DNA from: Deinococcus seoulensis
GTDB lineage: Bacteria > Deinococcota > Deinococci > Deinococcales > Deinococcaceae
Reading direction: 5' to 3'
Assembly: GCF_014648115.1 (NCBI RefSeq)
Contig: NZ_BMQM01000051.1
Location: 1 to 18,220 of the forward strand
DNA length: 18,220 nucleotides
The translations under genes and the position numbers were made by a program. The notes beneath the pieces were generated by a model that was not told the origin of the DNA, did no database searches, and was given only the letters and a program-made list of their open reading frames with translations. Below, piece after piece: positions 9,775-17,460 of the stretch (the first letter of the stretch is position 1; every line of letters starts with the position of its first letter).

Positions 9775-10239
9775 ATGACCACCCCCACGCCCGACCCGCG
9801 CGCCGTGTTCGTGTACGGCACCCTGATGCCCGGCGAACGCAACGCGCACGTCGCCCGCCGGGGCGGCCCGTTCAGCGCGCAGGAAGCCTCGCTGGGCGGT
9901 CACGACCTGCTGCACCTGCACCCGGAAGGCTACCCGGCCCTGCGGCCCAGTGCCGCGCCTCCCGGCACGCAGGCCCCGGTGCGCGGCTACCTGCTGACCT
10001 ACACCCCGCAGGCCTGGGCGGCCGCGCTGCCCTTCCTGGATCACCTGGAAGGCCTGCACGAGCATCCGCCCCTGTACCGGCGCGAGCAGGTGAAGGTCGT
10101 CACGCTGGACGGGCAGTCCCGCCCCGCCTGGGTGTACCTGTACGCCCGCGAGGACCGCCTGCGCGGCGCGCAGTTGCTGCCCGGCGGCGACTGGCGGGCC
10201 GTGCCGGACCGGGACCGGCCGGGCAGCGACGAACGCTGA
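9775..10239 (+). CDS. Gamma-glutamylcyclotransferase (AIG2/GGCT-like) family protein
   Basis: The 154-aa protein has the family signature near the N-terminus, [12 protein letters not shown] (YGTL at residues 14-17), and the conserved acidic residue in LDHLEGL (Glu92) followed by Y101-R-R103. This fold converts gamma-glutamyl amino acids or gamma-glutamylamines to 5-oxoproline; the actual substrate of bacterial members is usually unknown. Length matches the family. No signal peptide is present, so it is cytoplasmic. The start is fixed by TAGATT 7 nt upstream. It diverges from the HtrA-like gene and is followed by a strong hairpin shared with convergent rpsO. Confidence 0.85.
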   Translation: MTTPTPDPRAVFVYGTLMPGERNAHVARRGGPFSAQEASLGGHDLLHLHPEGYPALRPSAAPPGTQAPVRGYLLTYTPQAWAAALPFLDHLEGLHEHPPLYRREQVKVVTLDGQSRPAWVYLYAREDRLRGAQLLPGGDWRAVPDRDRPGSDER

Positions 10240-10259
10240 AGACCCCCCAGGGGAATACA

Positions 10260-10302
10260 CAGCAGGGCGCCCAGCCGGAAGTTCCGACTGGGCGCCCTGC
10301 TG
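10260..10302. terminator. Bidirectional terminator hairpin between cyclotransferase-like gene and rpsO
   Basis: A perfect 15-bp stem, CAGCAGGGCGCCCAG (10260-10274) / CTGGGCGCCCTGCTG (10288-10302). After one mismatch a further CGGAA/TTCCG pairing extends into the loop. It serves both convergent genes; there is no clear U-tract. Confidence 0.75.
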
Positions 10303-10315
10303 AATGTGCCGTGGA

Positions 10316-10591
<276 letters not shown>

Positions 10592-10647
10592 GTTGAGCCT
10601 CTCGTGTTATGAAGTCCCGCGCGCAGCAGCCGGGGTAAAATCCGCGT

Positions 10648-10670
10648 GCCGTTCACTCTCGTGATCCGGC
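10648..10670 (-). promoter_or_regulatory. Hairpin with GNRA loop in the rpsO leader
   Basis: On the transcribed strand GCCG-ga-UCAC-GAGA-GUGA-a-CGGC forms a two-part stem with a small internal loop, capped by a GAGA (GNRA) tetraloop. It lies in the predicted 105-nt leader, 56 nt before the ATG. S15 represses its own mRNA through leader structures in several bacteria; that this hairpin is such a site is inference. Confidence 0.45.
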
Positions 10671-10703
10671 GTGCAGGCCCCACCGCTCGCGGCGGCAAAC
10701 GCA

Positions 10704-10731
10704 ATGATACCACGAATGCCAGCCCTGACAA
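10704..10731 (-). promoter_or_regulatory. rpsO promoter
   Basis: On the minus strand TTGTCA (10726-10731), a 16-bp spacer and TATCAT (10704-10709) give a likely start near 10697. It lies back to back with the tRNA-Leu promoter; the two -35 hexamers are 9 bp apart. Confidence 0.65.
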
Positions 10732-10740
10732 GCGCACACC

Positions 10741-10769
10741 TTGACTTTACGCGGAACCGCCCCTAGTAT
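10741..10769 (+). promoter_or_regulatory. tRNA-Leu promoter
   Basis: TTGACT (10741-10746), a 17-bp spacer and TAGTAT (10764-10769) place the start near 10776, just before the tRNA at 10790. Confidence 0.75.
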
Positions 10770-10788
10770 TGCTATCGCCTCTCAGAGA

Positions 10789-10873
<85 letters not shown>

Positions 10874-10882
10874 ACGAAATGA

Positions 10883-10914
10883 CGCCGGACTCCGCAAGGG
10901 TCCGGCGCTTTCCA
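10883..10914 (+). terminator. Terminator of tRNA-Leu
   Basis: CGCCGGACTC pairs with GGGTCCGGCG around a 5-nt loop (10883-10907; one T-G wobble), followed by CTTTCC. It directly follows the tRNA. Confidence 0.7.
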
Positions 10915-10978
10915 TGCCCTCCCCACGGTCAACCGAAAACCGGGCGGCGCGGGACTGCACAGCCGCAGGCACCTGTGC

Positions 10979-10984
10979 TATGGT
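10979..10984 (+). promoter_or_regulatory. -10 element of the SRP RNA gene
   Basis: TATGGT lies 7 nt before the predicted 5' end of the SRP RNA at 10992. The -35 region is weak (around CTGCACA, 10955-10961). Confidence 0.55.
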
Positions 10985-10991
10985 CTGGAAC

Positions 10992-11097
<106 letters not shown>

Positions 11098-11119
11098 TCT
11101 TTTCAACTCCACCATGCCC

Positions 11120-11161
11120 CGCGCGGCCCGGCCCTCCTGCACCCAGGAACCGGGCCGCGCG
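11120..11161. terminator. Strong hairpin between SRP RNA and the small minus-strand ORF
   Basis: A perfect 12-bp stem CGCGCGGCCCGG (11120-11131) / CCGGGCCGCGCG (11150-11161); an inner TCCTG/CAGGA pairing is possible. It probably terminates the minus-strand gene at 11185. Confidence 0.6.
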
Positions 11162-11184
11162 TCTGTCCGGGCATGCAGGAGCGC

Positions 11185-11394
11185 TCAGCGGGTCAGGCGG
11201 TCCAGTTCCGACTGCGCGCCCAGTTGCCGTGACAGGCGCGCCTCGCGTTCCGTCCAGACGTGCGCCTGCGCCGTGAACCGCTCGGCGGGCCAGCCTCTCT
11301 GCGTCCACATGATCGTGTCGCCGGGCAACTGCCGGTGCGGCGGCAGGTCCGGGTTCAGCAGGGGATGGGTCGTCAGGGAAGGGGGCAGGGTCAT
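11185..11394 (-). CDS. Small hypothetical protein (69 aa)
   Basis: The predicted protein starts MTLPPSLTTHPLLNPDLPPH and continues with IMWTQRGWPAERFTAQAHVW. The balanced composition with several Trp residues, GC-rich third positions and a single clean reading frame suggest real coding. It has no signal peptide, membrane segment or motif that I recognise. The ATG at 11394 is chosen because CACCCT, a weak -10-like hexamer, lies 6 nt upstream; no Shine-Dalgarno site is visible. The hairpin at 11120-11161 follows it. It could still be a chance open frame in GC-rich DNA. Confidence 0.5.
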   Translation of the reverse strand: MTLPPSLTTHPLLNPDLPPHRQLPGDTIMWTQRGWPAERFTAQAHVWTEREARLSRQLGAQSELDRLTR

Positions 11395-11467
11395 GTCCGC
11401 AGGGTGCGCCCCGCCTGTCACGCCAGGGTGAGCGGCCGGTCAGCGGCACGTCAACGCGGAGCCCGGC

Positions 11468-11827
11468 TCAGCGGGTCTTGGGTTGCAGGACCAGCGACTG
11501 CGTTTCCTTCACGACCGCCACGTTCCGCAGCTGCTCGCCGTCCAGATCCCCGGCCTTCGCCAGGGCCTCGGCGCGGCGGCGGTCGATGCTGGCCGCCTCC
11601 AGCGCCGCCGCGTCCCCGAACACCTCCCGGAAGCGCTCCAGGGGGTACTCCACGCGCCGCGAGACTTTCAGGGTGGCGCGGTACAGGTCCGTCTCGGCCT
11701 GCTCGCCGCTCTGTAGCGCCGCCTTCACGCGGGCGCCCAGTTCGTCCCGTTCCGCTTCCAGGCCCAGGATCGTGTCGCGCAGCGTGGCGTAGCGTTCCAG
11801 CAGCTCGCTCAGCGTCAGGTCTTCCAT
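11468..11827 (-). CDS. Uncharacterised coiled-coil protein (119 aa)
   Basis: Residues 1-48 form a heptad-patterned helix ([20 protein letters not shown]...), followed by a short basic beta-like stretch ([19 protein letters not shown]), a helix rich in Ala/Glu and a C-terminal strand-like segment ([18 protein letters not shown]). This long coiled coil leading into a small alpha/beta domain is loosely reminiscent of phage Gp157-type proteins, but no diagnostic motif supports that. Cytoplasmic. ATG 11827 is fixed by TATGCT exactly 7 nt upstream. It diverges from the carbonic anhydrase gene. Function not recognised. Confidence 0.75.
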   Translation of the reverse strand: MEDLTLSELLERYATLRDTILGLEAERDELGARVKAALQSGEQAETDLYRATLKVSRRVEYPLERFREVFGDAAALEAASIDRRRAEALAKAGDLDGEQLRNVAVVKETQSLVLQPKTR

Positions 11828-11834
11828 GCCGCCC

Positions 11835-11840
11835 AGCATA
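11835..11840 (-). promoter_or_regulatory. -10 element, leaderless start of the coiled-coil gene
   Basis: On the minus strand TATGCT is followed by GGGCGGC and the ATG at 11827. The downstream 7-mer GGGCGGC is identical to that of glnS. Confidence 0.6.
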
Positions 11841-11919
11841 CGGCCCGCACCGCACCCGGCCTGCACCCGGCGCGGGGACCGGTCTGGACTCCGTTCAGGA
11901 CTGCGCGCCCGCCGGGGCG

Positions 11920-11925
11920 TAGGAT
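11920..11925 (+). promoter_or_regulatory. -10 element, leaderless start of the carbonic anhydrase gene
   Basis: TAGGAT followed by 7 nt (GGCGCGC) reaches the ATG at 11933. This argues against the in-frame ATG at 11924, which overlaps the hexamer. Confidence 0.6.
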
Positions 11926-11932
11926 GGCGCGC

Positions 11933-12655
11933 ATGGAAGATTCCGCCGCGCAGATTGCCGCCGACCTGGAACGCCGCATCCTGGATGCCATCCGCCGTGG
12001 GGCCAGCATGGAGGACATCGCGGACCTGAAAGACAGTGACGTGCAGACCCCGGACGCCGCCATCGCGGCCCTCAAGGACGGCAACGCCCGGTTCTTCAGC
12101 GGTCAGGCGACCCGCCCGGAAGTCAGCGCGAACGAACGCCGCGCGCAGATCATGGGCCAGACGCCCTACGCCGCGATCCTGGCGTGCAGCGACAGCCGCG
12201 TGCCGGTCGAACTGGTGTTCGATCAGGGCCTGGGGCAGCTGTTCGTGGTGCGCGTCGCCGGGAACGTGGTCGGCGAGGCCGGACTGGGCACCCTGGAGTA
12301 CGCGATCCGGCACCTGGACGTGCACCTGGTCGTCGTGATGGGCCACGAGGCCTGCGGGGCCGTGGCCGCCGCGCTCATGCCCGAGGAGCGGGTCGCGGAG
12401 GAACCCGAGCACCTGCAGGCCCTGATCCGCCGTATCCAGCCCAGCGTGCAGAACATGCCGCCCATCCGCGACAAGAAGGCCCGCATGCGCGAGGCGGTGC
12501 TGAACAACGTCCGGCATCAGGTGAGCATCCTGCGCTCCCAGGCCGTCATTCAGGAAGCCGAGGGCAGCGGCCAGATCCGCGTGATCGGCGCGTACTACGA
12601 GATCGGGAGCGGCGCCGTGGACTTCCTGGTCGGCGAGGACGACCTGCGGCCCTGA
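11933..12655 (+). CDS. Beta-class carbonic anhydrase
   Basis: The 240-aa enzyme reversibly hydrates CO2 to bicarbonate using zinc. The beta-class ligand set is visible: Cys85 and the Asp87-Arg89 dyad in ACSDSRVP, then His138 and Cys141 in GHEACGAV. The conserved FVVRVAGN and GTLEYAI segments are present. Length and motif order match plant-type (beta) enzymes. It has no signal peptide, so it is cytosolic, where it would supply bicarbonate for carboxylases and buffer pH. An N-terminal helical extension of about 40 residues precedes the core. The start at 11933 rests on the leaderless -10 spacing. It converges on the M29 peptidase, with a repeat-like hairpin between. Confidence 0.95.
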   Translation: MEDSAAQIAADLERRILDAIRRGASMEDIADLKDSDVQTPDAAIAALKDGNARFFSGQATRPEVSANERRAQIMGQTPYAAILACSDSRVPVELVFDQGLGQLFVVRVAGNVVGEAGLGTLEYAIRHLDVHLVVVMGHEACGAVAAALMPEERVAEEPEHLQALIRRIQPSVQNMPPIRDKKARMREAVLNNVRHQVSILRSQAVIQEAEGSGQIRVIGAYYEIGSGAVDFLVGEDDLRP

Positions 12656-12661
12656 CGGCAG

Positions 12662-12727
12662 GCGGATGGCTGAAAGCAGATGGCAGATGGCTCAGCGGCC
12701 TCTGCCATCTGCCATGAGCCGTCTGCG
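12662..12727. terminator. Repeat-derived hairpin between convergent genes
   Basis: A perfect 12-bp stem ATGGCAGATGGC (12680-12691) / GCCATCTGCCAT (12704-12715) has a 12-nt loop. An outer arm GCGGATGGCT (12662-12671) can pair with AGCCGTCTGC with two G-U wobbles. The arms are built from repeated GCAGATGG units, unlike the coding DNA on either side. Probably a bidirectional terminator and possibly a member of another dispersed repeat family. Confidence 0.6.
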
Positions 12728-12728
12728 T

Positions 12729-13964
<1,236 letters not shown>

Positions 13965-13971
13965 GCCCGGA

Positions 13972-13977
13972 AGGATA
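13972..13977 (-). promoter_or_regulatory. -10 element, leaderless start of the M29 peptidase gene
   Basis: On the minus strand TATCCT, 7 nt (TCCGGGC), then ATG at 13964. Confidence 0.6.
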
Positions 13978-14028
13978 GCCACGCGGGGCCGGGATATACA
14001 AAAGACCGTCCCGCCTCGCCGCGCACCC

Positions 14029-14057
14029 TTGACGGATTCCCAAAGCGCCTTTATAGT
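14029..14057 (+). promoter_or_regulatory. tRNA-Pro promoter
   Basis: TTGACG (14029-14034), a 17-bp spacer and TATAGT (14052-14057) put the start near 14064, 9 nt before the tRNA. Confidence 0.8.
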
Positions 14058-14072
14058 TCTGTGGCTGGGTAT

Positions 14073-14152
<80 letters not shown>

Positions 14153-14190
14153 AAGCACCGGAGTGATCTCTCACTCCGGTGCTTCTTTTT
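14153..14190 (+). terminator. Rho-independent terminator of tRNA-Pro
   Basis: A perfect 14-bp stem AAGCACCGGAGTGA / TCACTCCGGTGCTT around the loop TCTC, followed by CTTTTTG: a textbook intrinsic terminator. Confidence 0.93.
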
Positions 14191-14203
14191 GTGCCGGTTT
14201 CCG

Positions 14204-14246
14204 GACCAGGGCGCCGTTCCCTGCGACGGGGAACGGCGCCCTGGTC
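14204..14246 (-). terminator. Terminator hairpin of thrB
   Basis: A perfect 18-bp stem GACCAGGGCGCCGTTCCC (14204-14221) / GGGAACGGCGCCCTGGTC (14229-14246) with a 7-nt loop, directly after the thrB stop. It is the longest perfect stem in the window. Confidence 0.8.
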
Positions 14247-14248
14247 AT

Positions 14249-15217
14249 CTACGCCCGTTCGATCAGCGTACCGGCTGCGTCAATGGGGAAGTCCAGCACC
14301 CGGCCCTCCAGGCCGTTGCGGGCCATCACGCCGTTCAGGTAGGCGTGCAGGGGCGCGGTGGGTTCGCGGGTGTCGTGGAAGCACAGCACGGTGGGTCCGG
14401 CGCCGCTGAGGGCCGCGCCGAGCGCGCCGTGCTTCCAGGCTTCCTCCAGGATGTCGCTCAGGCCCGGCACGAGCGGCGCGCGCCAGATCTGGTGGATGTA
14501 GTCCTGCATGGCGTGCCTCAGCAGGTCCAGGCGGCCCTGCGAGAGCGCGGCGGCCAGCAGCGCCGCGTGAGACAGGGCGTGCACGGCGTCGGCGCGGCTG
14601 TACTCCTTGGGCAGCACGGCGCGGGCCTTGCTGGTGCTCAGCTCGAAATCCGGGATCAGGACCGTCACGCCCAGGTTGGCGGGCGGGTCCAGCCGCACGT
14701 AATGCGTGCCGAGTTTGTCCAGCGTGGCCACGACGATCCCGCCGAACAGGGCCGGGGCGACGTTGTCCGGGTGCCCTTCCTCCCGCGCGGCGACGTCCAG
14801 CACGGCCAGGTCGTCCAGCGGGCGGCCCAGCAGTTCGTTCCCGGCGACGATCCCGGCGACCAGCGCGGCGGCGCTGCTGCCCAGCCCGCGTGCCAGCGGC
14901 ACGTCCGTCTCGATCTCGATGCGGGCGGGCGGCAGGGGACGCCCGGCGCGTCTGGCGGCCAGTCCCATGGCGCGGTACACGTAGTTGCTCTCGTCGGCGG
15001 GCGTTCCTTCCAGTTCTGCGCCCAGCGGGACGATCTCGGTGGTGGCCTGCGGCGTCACGCGCAGGGTGGTGTACAGCGGCACGCTCAGGCCCAGGCTGTC
15101 GAAGCCGGGGCCCAGGTTGGCGCTGCTGGCGGGAGCCCGCACGGTAAAGGTGCCGGTGGGCGGCTCCCGCGTGGGTGCGGGGGCGGCGGGGCGGTCGCGT
15201 TCAGATGGTCCGGGCAT
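14249..15217 (-). CDS. thrB: Homoserine kinase (GHMP family)
   Basis: ThrB phosphorylates L-homoserine with ATP, the penultimate step of threonine synthesis. The 322-aa protein shows the GHMP motifs: motif 1 [20 protein letters not shown] near residue 25, the ATP-binding glycine-serine loop [12 protein letters not shown] near 110, and the C-terminal [11 protein letters not shown]. Compared with typical ThrB, which begins almost at motif 1, it has a Pro/Ala-rich N-terminal extension of about 22 residues. An in-frame TAA lies immediately upstream, so ATG 15217 is the earliest start; GGAGG lies 11 nt before it. A TAACCT directly abutting the ATG does not fit the leaderless spacing. thrC and hom are not adjacent. 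Confidence 0.94.
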   Translation of the reverse strand: MPGPSERDRPAAPAPTREPPTGTFTVRAPASSANLGPGFDSLGLSVPLYTTLRVTPQATTEIVPLGAELEGTPADESNYVYRAMGLAARRAGRPLPPARIEIETDVPLARGLGSSAAALVAGIVAGNELLGRPLDDLAVLDVAAREEGHPDNVAPALFGGIVVATLDKLGTHYVRLDPPANLGVTVLIPDFELSTSKARAVLPKEYSRADAVHALSHAALLAAALSQGRLDLLRHAMQDYIHQIWRAPLVPGLSDILEEAWKHGALGAALSGAGPTVLCFHDTREPTAPLHAYLNGVMARNGLEGRVLDFPIDAAGTLIERA

Positions 15218-15268
15218 AGGTTAGGGGGCCTCCAGGCCGCGCCGGTCGGGGCGGGGCGTGCTGCCGTC

Positions 15269-15292
15269 ATGCTACCCACCACTCCGGTGGGT
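15269..15292 (-). promoter_or_regulatory. Possible thrB promoter with overlapping palindrome
   Basis: On the minus strand TAGCAT (15269-15274) could be a -10 element giving a 5' leader of about 45 nt that includes GGAGG. It abuts the inverted repeat ACCCACC (15274-15280) / GGTGGGT (15286-15292). No convincing -35 is present. Confidence 0.3.
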
Positions 15293-15314
15293 GTGGGTGC
15301 GGGGGTAAGACAAA

Positions 15315-15475
15315 TGATACGGACTCCGATTGAGTGGGCGGCAAAGACCATTCAATCCGGGCGGACTCGGAGAGCTGCGCAGCAGAGCGAGGAGGAGAAA
15401 AGCGCCCCTCCGGACGTGGAGTTGGCAACCCGGCGCTCTCCCGGGTTGAGGGCGAAACAGACGGAGTCCGTCTTG
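15315..15475. repeat. Dispersed mosaic repeat, copy C (161 bp)
   Basis: Longest of the three copies. It runs from TGATACGGACTCCGATTG to ACAGACGGAGTCCGTCTTG; the ACGGACTCCG ends are perfect inverted repeats. Inside are GATTGAGTGG (15328-15337) / CCATTCAATC (15348-15357), the AGAGCTGCGCAGCAGAGC module shared with copy A, and the GGACGTGGAG module plus 8-bp hairpin CAACCCGG (15426-15433) / CCGGGTTG (15441-15448) shared in position with copy B. It lies in the intergenic region between thrB (-) and the GlsB-like gene (+), away from any stop codon. Confidence 0.85.
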
Positions 15476-15798
15476 GTGTACTGCGCAACGGGGCGCCACG
15501 CCAGCGGCCCGCGTGGGGTCCTGCGGGACCCGGTATGGTGACCATGACCGGGGTGATCCGGCGGGCGCGCCTGCGTAGTTGTCTTTGGGGTCAGATCAGA
15601 AATGAGCGTTCTGGACGCTGTTCTGAAGGCCAACCTTAACGGGGATTGGCGGGACATCCATCCCGCCTTCGCCCGCCCTTGAGAAAGTACGACCTTCTAC
15701 ATTTGCGGGGTTTGATGAGTTTCATGCTGCATCCACAACGAGAGCAGCACACGTTGATGTCATTCGAAGCAAGAACCAAATAAATGGAGGTAGAAATC
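15476..15798 (+). other. Long non-coding upstream region of the GlsB-like gene
   Basis: No convincing gene is present. The first part is GC-rich with a hairpin GGGTCC-tgc-GGGACC near 15520. From about 15590 base composition falls well below the window average, and a 7-bp stem GGCGGGA/TCCCGCC lies near 15645-15665. The AT-richer stretch 15680-15785 probably holds the promoter and a long leader; candidate hexamers (TTGAGA near 15678, TACATT near 15698) are not well spaced, so I cannot place the start. Confidence 0.4.
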
Positions 15799-16068
15799 AT
15801 GGGTTGGATCATTACTATTCTGGTTGGTGCACTGTGCGGCTGGCTCGCAAGCCTCATCATGAAGACGGACGCTCAGCAGGGCGCCATCGCGAACATCCTG
15901 ATCGGCATCGTCGGCAGCCTGCTGGCCCAGGCCATCTTCGGCAACTGGCTCAACATCGGTGGCGCCGGTGTGGCGGGCGCGGGCTTCAGCTTCTGGAGCA
16001 TCGTCTGGGGCGTGGTCGGCAGCGTCGTTCTGATCGCCATCCTCAAGGCCCTGCGCGTTCTGCGTTAA
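15799..16068 (+). CDS. GlsB/YeaQ/YmgE (transglycosylase-associated) membrane protein
   Basis: The 89-aa protein has three hydrophobic helices and the family signatures: [20 protein letters not shown] at the N-terminus, a short polar turn with MKTDAQQG, the glycine-rich [18 protein letters not shown], and a C-terminal helix [20 protein letters not shown]. Members are small inner-membrane proteins often induced by stress; the historical name transglycosylase-associated is not backed by a defined activity. The ATG at 15799 is preferred to the in-frame ATG 15784 because GGAGGT sits 7 nt before it. That classical Shine-Dalgarno site and the long AT-rich upstream region set it apart from the leaderless genes nearby. 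A terminator hairpin follows at 16089. Confidence 0.9.
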   Translation: MGWIITILVGALCGWLASLIMKTDAQQGAIANILIGIVGSLLAQAIFGNWLNIGGAGVAGAGFSFWSIVWGVVGSVVLIAILKALRVLR

Positions 16069-16088
16069 CCCCACTCCCTTTCCCTCCG

Positions 16089-16117
16089 ACCCGGACGGCG
16101 CCCAGGCCCGTCCGGGT
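16089..16117 (+). terminator. Terminator hairpin of the GlsB-like gene
   Basis: A perfect 10-bp stem ACCCGGACGG / CCGTCCGGGT with a 9-nt loop, followed by TCTGAG; the U-tract is weak. Confidence 0.65.
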
Positions 16118-16202
16118 TCTGAGTGTGTCTGACGGCCGCGTGTGTCCTGACCGCCAAGTGTGACCCGACAGCAGGGTCCGTTCCGGAATAGTGAATCGGC
16201 TT

Positions 16203-16232
16203 TTGCGCGAGCCTTTGCCCCTGTGCTACATT
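16203..16232 (+). promoter_or_regulatory. Likely rpmB promoter
   Basis: TTGCGC (16203-16208), an 18-bp spacer and TACATT (16227-16232) give a start near 16239 and a leader of about 94 nt, similar in length to the rpsO leader. The leader can form short GGG/CCC hairpins; no known element is recognised. Confidence 0.5.
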
Positions 16233-16332
16233 TGGACGGCTTGTCTGATTCAGGCCGGCGTGGCAGGGAACCCAGAACGGGTCGCAGCCCCCGGTCAGTT
16301 AGGAAGGATCAGGCTCAAGAAGGAGAGTCATC

Positions 16333-16548
16333 ATGGCGAAAGTGTGCGAAGTGTGCGGTAAAGGACCGATCGTGGTGAACTCGGTCATCCGCCGCGGTAA
16401 GGCCCGCGCTGCGGGCGGCGTCGGTCGTAAGGTCACCGGCGTGAGCAAACGAGTTCAGAAGCCCAACCTGCAGCCCCTCACGGTCACCCGTGGCGGAGTC
16501 AGCCTGCGCCTGCGCGTGTGCAACAAGTGCCGCAAGGCCGTGGCCTGA
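16333..16548 (+). CDS. rpmB: 50S ribosomal protein L28 (zinc-binding C+ type)
   Basis: The 71-aa protein has the L28 features [10 protein letters not shown] at the N-terminus and the PNLQ motif ([10 protein letters not shown]). Four cysteines in two CxxC pairs, Cys5/Cys8 and Cys63/Cys66 (RVCNKC), form the expected zinc ribbon, so this is the C+ form. L28 sits near the tRNA exit region of the 50S subunit. AGGAG lies 7 nt before the ATG, a strong Shine-Dalgarno site. It is transcribed alone (no rpmG follows) and is closed by a strong terminator at 16569. Confidence 0.97.
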   Translation: MAKVCEVCGKGPIVVNSVIRRGKARAAGGVGRKVTGVSKRVQKPNLQPLTVTRGGVSLRLRVCNKCRKAVA

Positions 16549-16568
16549 GCGCTCCAGTTCAACCCAGC

Positions 16569-16604
16569 CGCCCCTGTCCACACCGGACGGGGGCGACTTC
16601 TTTT
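16569..16604 (+). terminator. Rho-independent terminator of rpmB
   Basis: An 11-bp stem CGCCCCTGTCC / GGACGGGGGCG (one T-G wobble) with loop ACACC (16569-16595), followed by ACTTCTTTT. Confidence 0.9.
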
Positions 16605-16674
16605 GGGGTATCTGCGGTTGCCACTGCGCTCCGCTCCTGAAACCTGTTGCCACGTCCGAACACCCGTACTTCCA

Positions 16675-16716
16675 CAAAAGAGGCGGCGTCGGGGGAGTGC
16701 CCGGTACGCCGCCTCT
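16675..16716 (-). terminator. Rho-independent terminator of lspA
   Basis: On the minus strand AGAGGCGGCGT pairs perfectly with ACGCCGCCTCT (16679-16689 and 16706-16716), followed by TTTG. It lies 55 bp past the lspA stop. Confidence 0.8.
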
Positions 16717-16771
16717 CTCGGGTTTCTCTTCTGTCGCGGGGAACCTTGCCCCCCGCCGGTTCCCAGCGCGT

Positions 16772-17302
16772 CTACTTGGCGGTGCGTTTCGCCTGCTGGT
16801 CGCCCACGAAGCTGACGATCAGCAGCGCCAGCGTTCCCAGGACCACGCAGCTGTCGGCCACGTTGAAGATCGGGAAGTCACCGGCGTTCAGGGCGCGGGT
16901 CACGCCGCTCAGCAGCGGCGAGTGAATCATGTCGGTCACCTTGCCCTGCCGCAGACCGTCAATGGCGTTCCCGATCGCGCCGGCCGCGATCATCGCCAGG
17001 ATGATGTTCAGCGCGCGTCCCTGCGGTTTCCAGGTCACGTACCCCAGGATGCCCAGCCCGACCAGCAGGCGGCCCAGGGCCAGCGGGACGGCGCTGCCGC
17101 TGAACAGACTCCACGCGGCGCCGGTGTTGAAGGTCAGGAGCCACTCGACCAGTCCCGGAATGAACACCTGGGGCGGCTGGCCTTCTTGCAGGTTCGCCAG
17201 CGCCCAGGCTTTCAGGGCCTGATCGGCGGCGACCAGCAGCGCAGCCAGCACGAGAGGCAGCCACACAGGCGCGCGGCGGGAACGGTCGGTCAGGGTTGGC
17301 AC
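16772..17302 (-). CDS. lspA: Lipoprotein signal peptidase (signal peptidase II)
   Basis: This inner-membrane aspartyl protease removes signal peptides from prolipoproteins after lipidation. The 176-aa protein has four transmembrane helices and the family boxes: DQALKAW (residues 27-33), the [12 protein letters not shown] segment, [14 protein letters not shown] with catalytic Asp124, and FPIFNVADS with catalytic Asp150. I chose GTG 17302 rather than ATG 17326 or 17359 because TATACT lies exactly 7 nt upstream and the resulting length is typical of LspA; longer starts add a polar extension. The gene diverges from luxS across a region with short direct repeats and is followed by an intrinsic terminator. 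No ileS is adjacent. Confidence 0.95.
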   Translation of the reverse strand: MPTLTDRSRRAPVWLPLVLAALLVAADQALKAWALANLQEGQPPQVFIPGLVEWLLTFNTGAAWSLFSGSAVPLALGRLLVGLGILGYVTWKPQGRALNIILAMIAAGAIGNAIDGLRQGKVTDMIHSPLLSGVTRALNAGDFPIFNVADSCVVLGTLALLIVSFVGDQQAKRTAK

Positions 17303-17309
17303 GCTGCGC

Positions 17310-17315
17310 AGTATA
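17310..17315 (-). promoter_or_regulatory. -10 element, leaderless start of lspA
   Basis: On the minus strand TATACT, 7 nt (GCGCAGC), then GTG at 17302. It lies just beside one of two direct copies of TAGAGAGCGC (17314-17323 and 17340-17349 on the plus strand, 26 bp apart). Confidence 0.6.
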
Positions 17316-17378
17316 GAGAGCGCCATATAACGAGCGCTGTAGAGAGCGCACCCTGACATGCGTTCCCGCGCGCGGCCG

Positions 17379-17420
17379 GGTGATCTGTGCTTGGTGGTCT
17401 GGGTCGGGTGGTCTGGGTCG
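17379..17420 (+). repeat. Tandem 14-bp repeats upstream of luxS
   Basis: GGTGGTCTGGGTCG occurs twice in perfect tandem (17393-17406, 17407-17420), preceded by a degenerate unit GGTGATCTGTGCTT (17379-17392). The array ends 40 bp before the luxS ATG, in the divergent lspA-luxS region. It may be replication slippage or tandem regulator sites. Confidence 0.65.
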
Positions 17421-17460
17421 GTTCACCTTTGCGGCGGGCGGCGCGGCGCAGAATCGGAGC

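Noticed and set aside
11468..11827. Calling the 119-aa coiled-coil protein a phage Gp157-like or nuclease-inhibitor protein
   Set aside because: Only the general outline is similar. No diagnostic motif and no phage context support it, so it is left as unknown.
15598..15614. CAGAA-7-TTCTG inverted pair as a second RDRM-like operator
   Set aside because: The arms are in the opposite order to the 8382-8400 palindrome, no promoter hexamers are properly placed around it, and 5-bp arms are common by chance.
15334..15639. Possible small plus-strand gene across repeat C, or a short peptide starting near 15544
   Set aside because: The frame runs through the non-coding repeat, has Arg/Cys-rich low-quality composition, and lacks a Shine-Dalgarno site or correct -10 spacing.
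17303..17359. Longer lspA starts at ATG 17326 and 17359
   Set aside because: Both put the -10 TATACT inside the coding region and add a polar extension not typical of LspA. GTG 17302 fits spacing and length.
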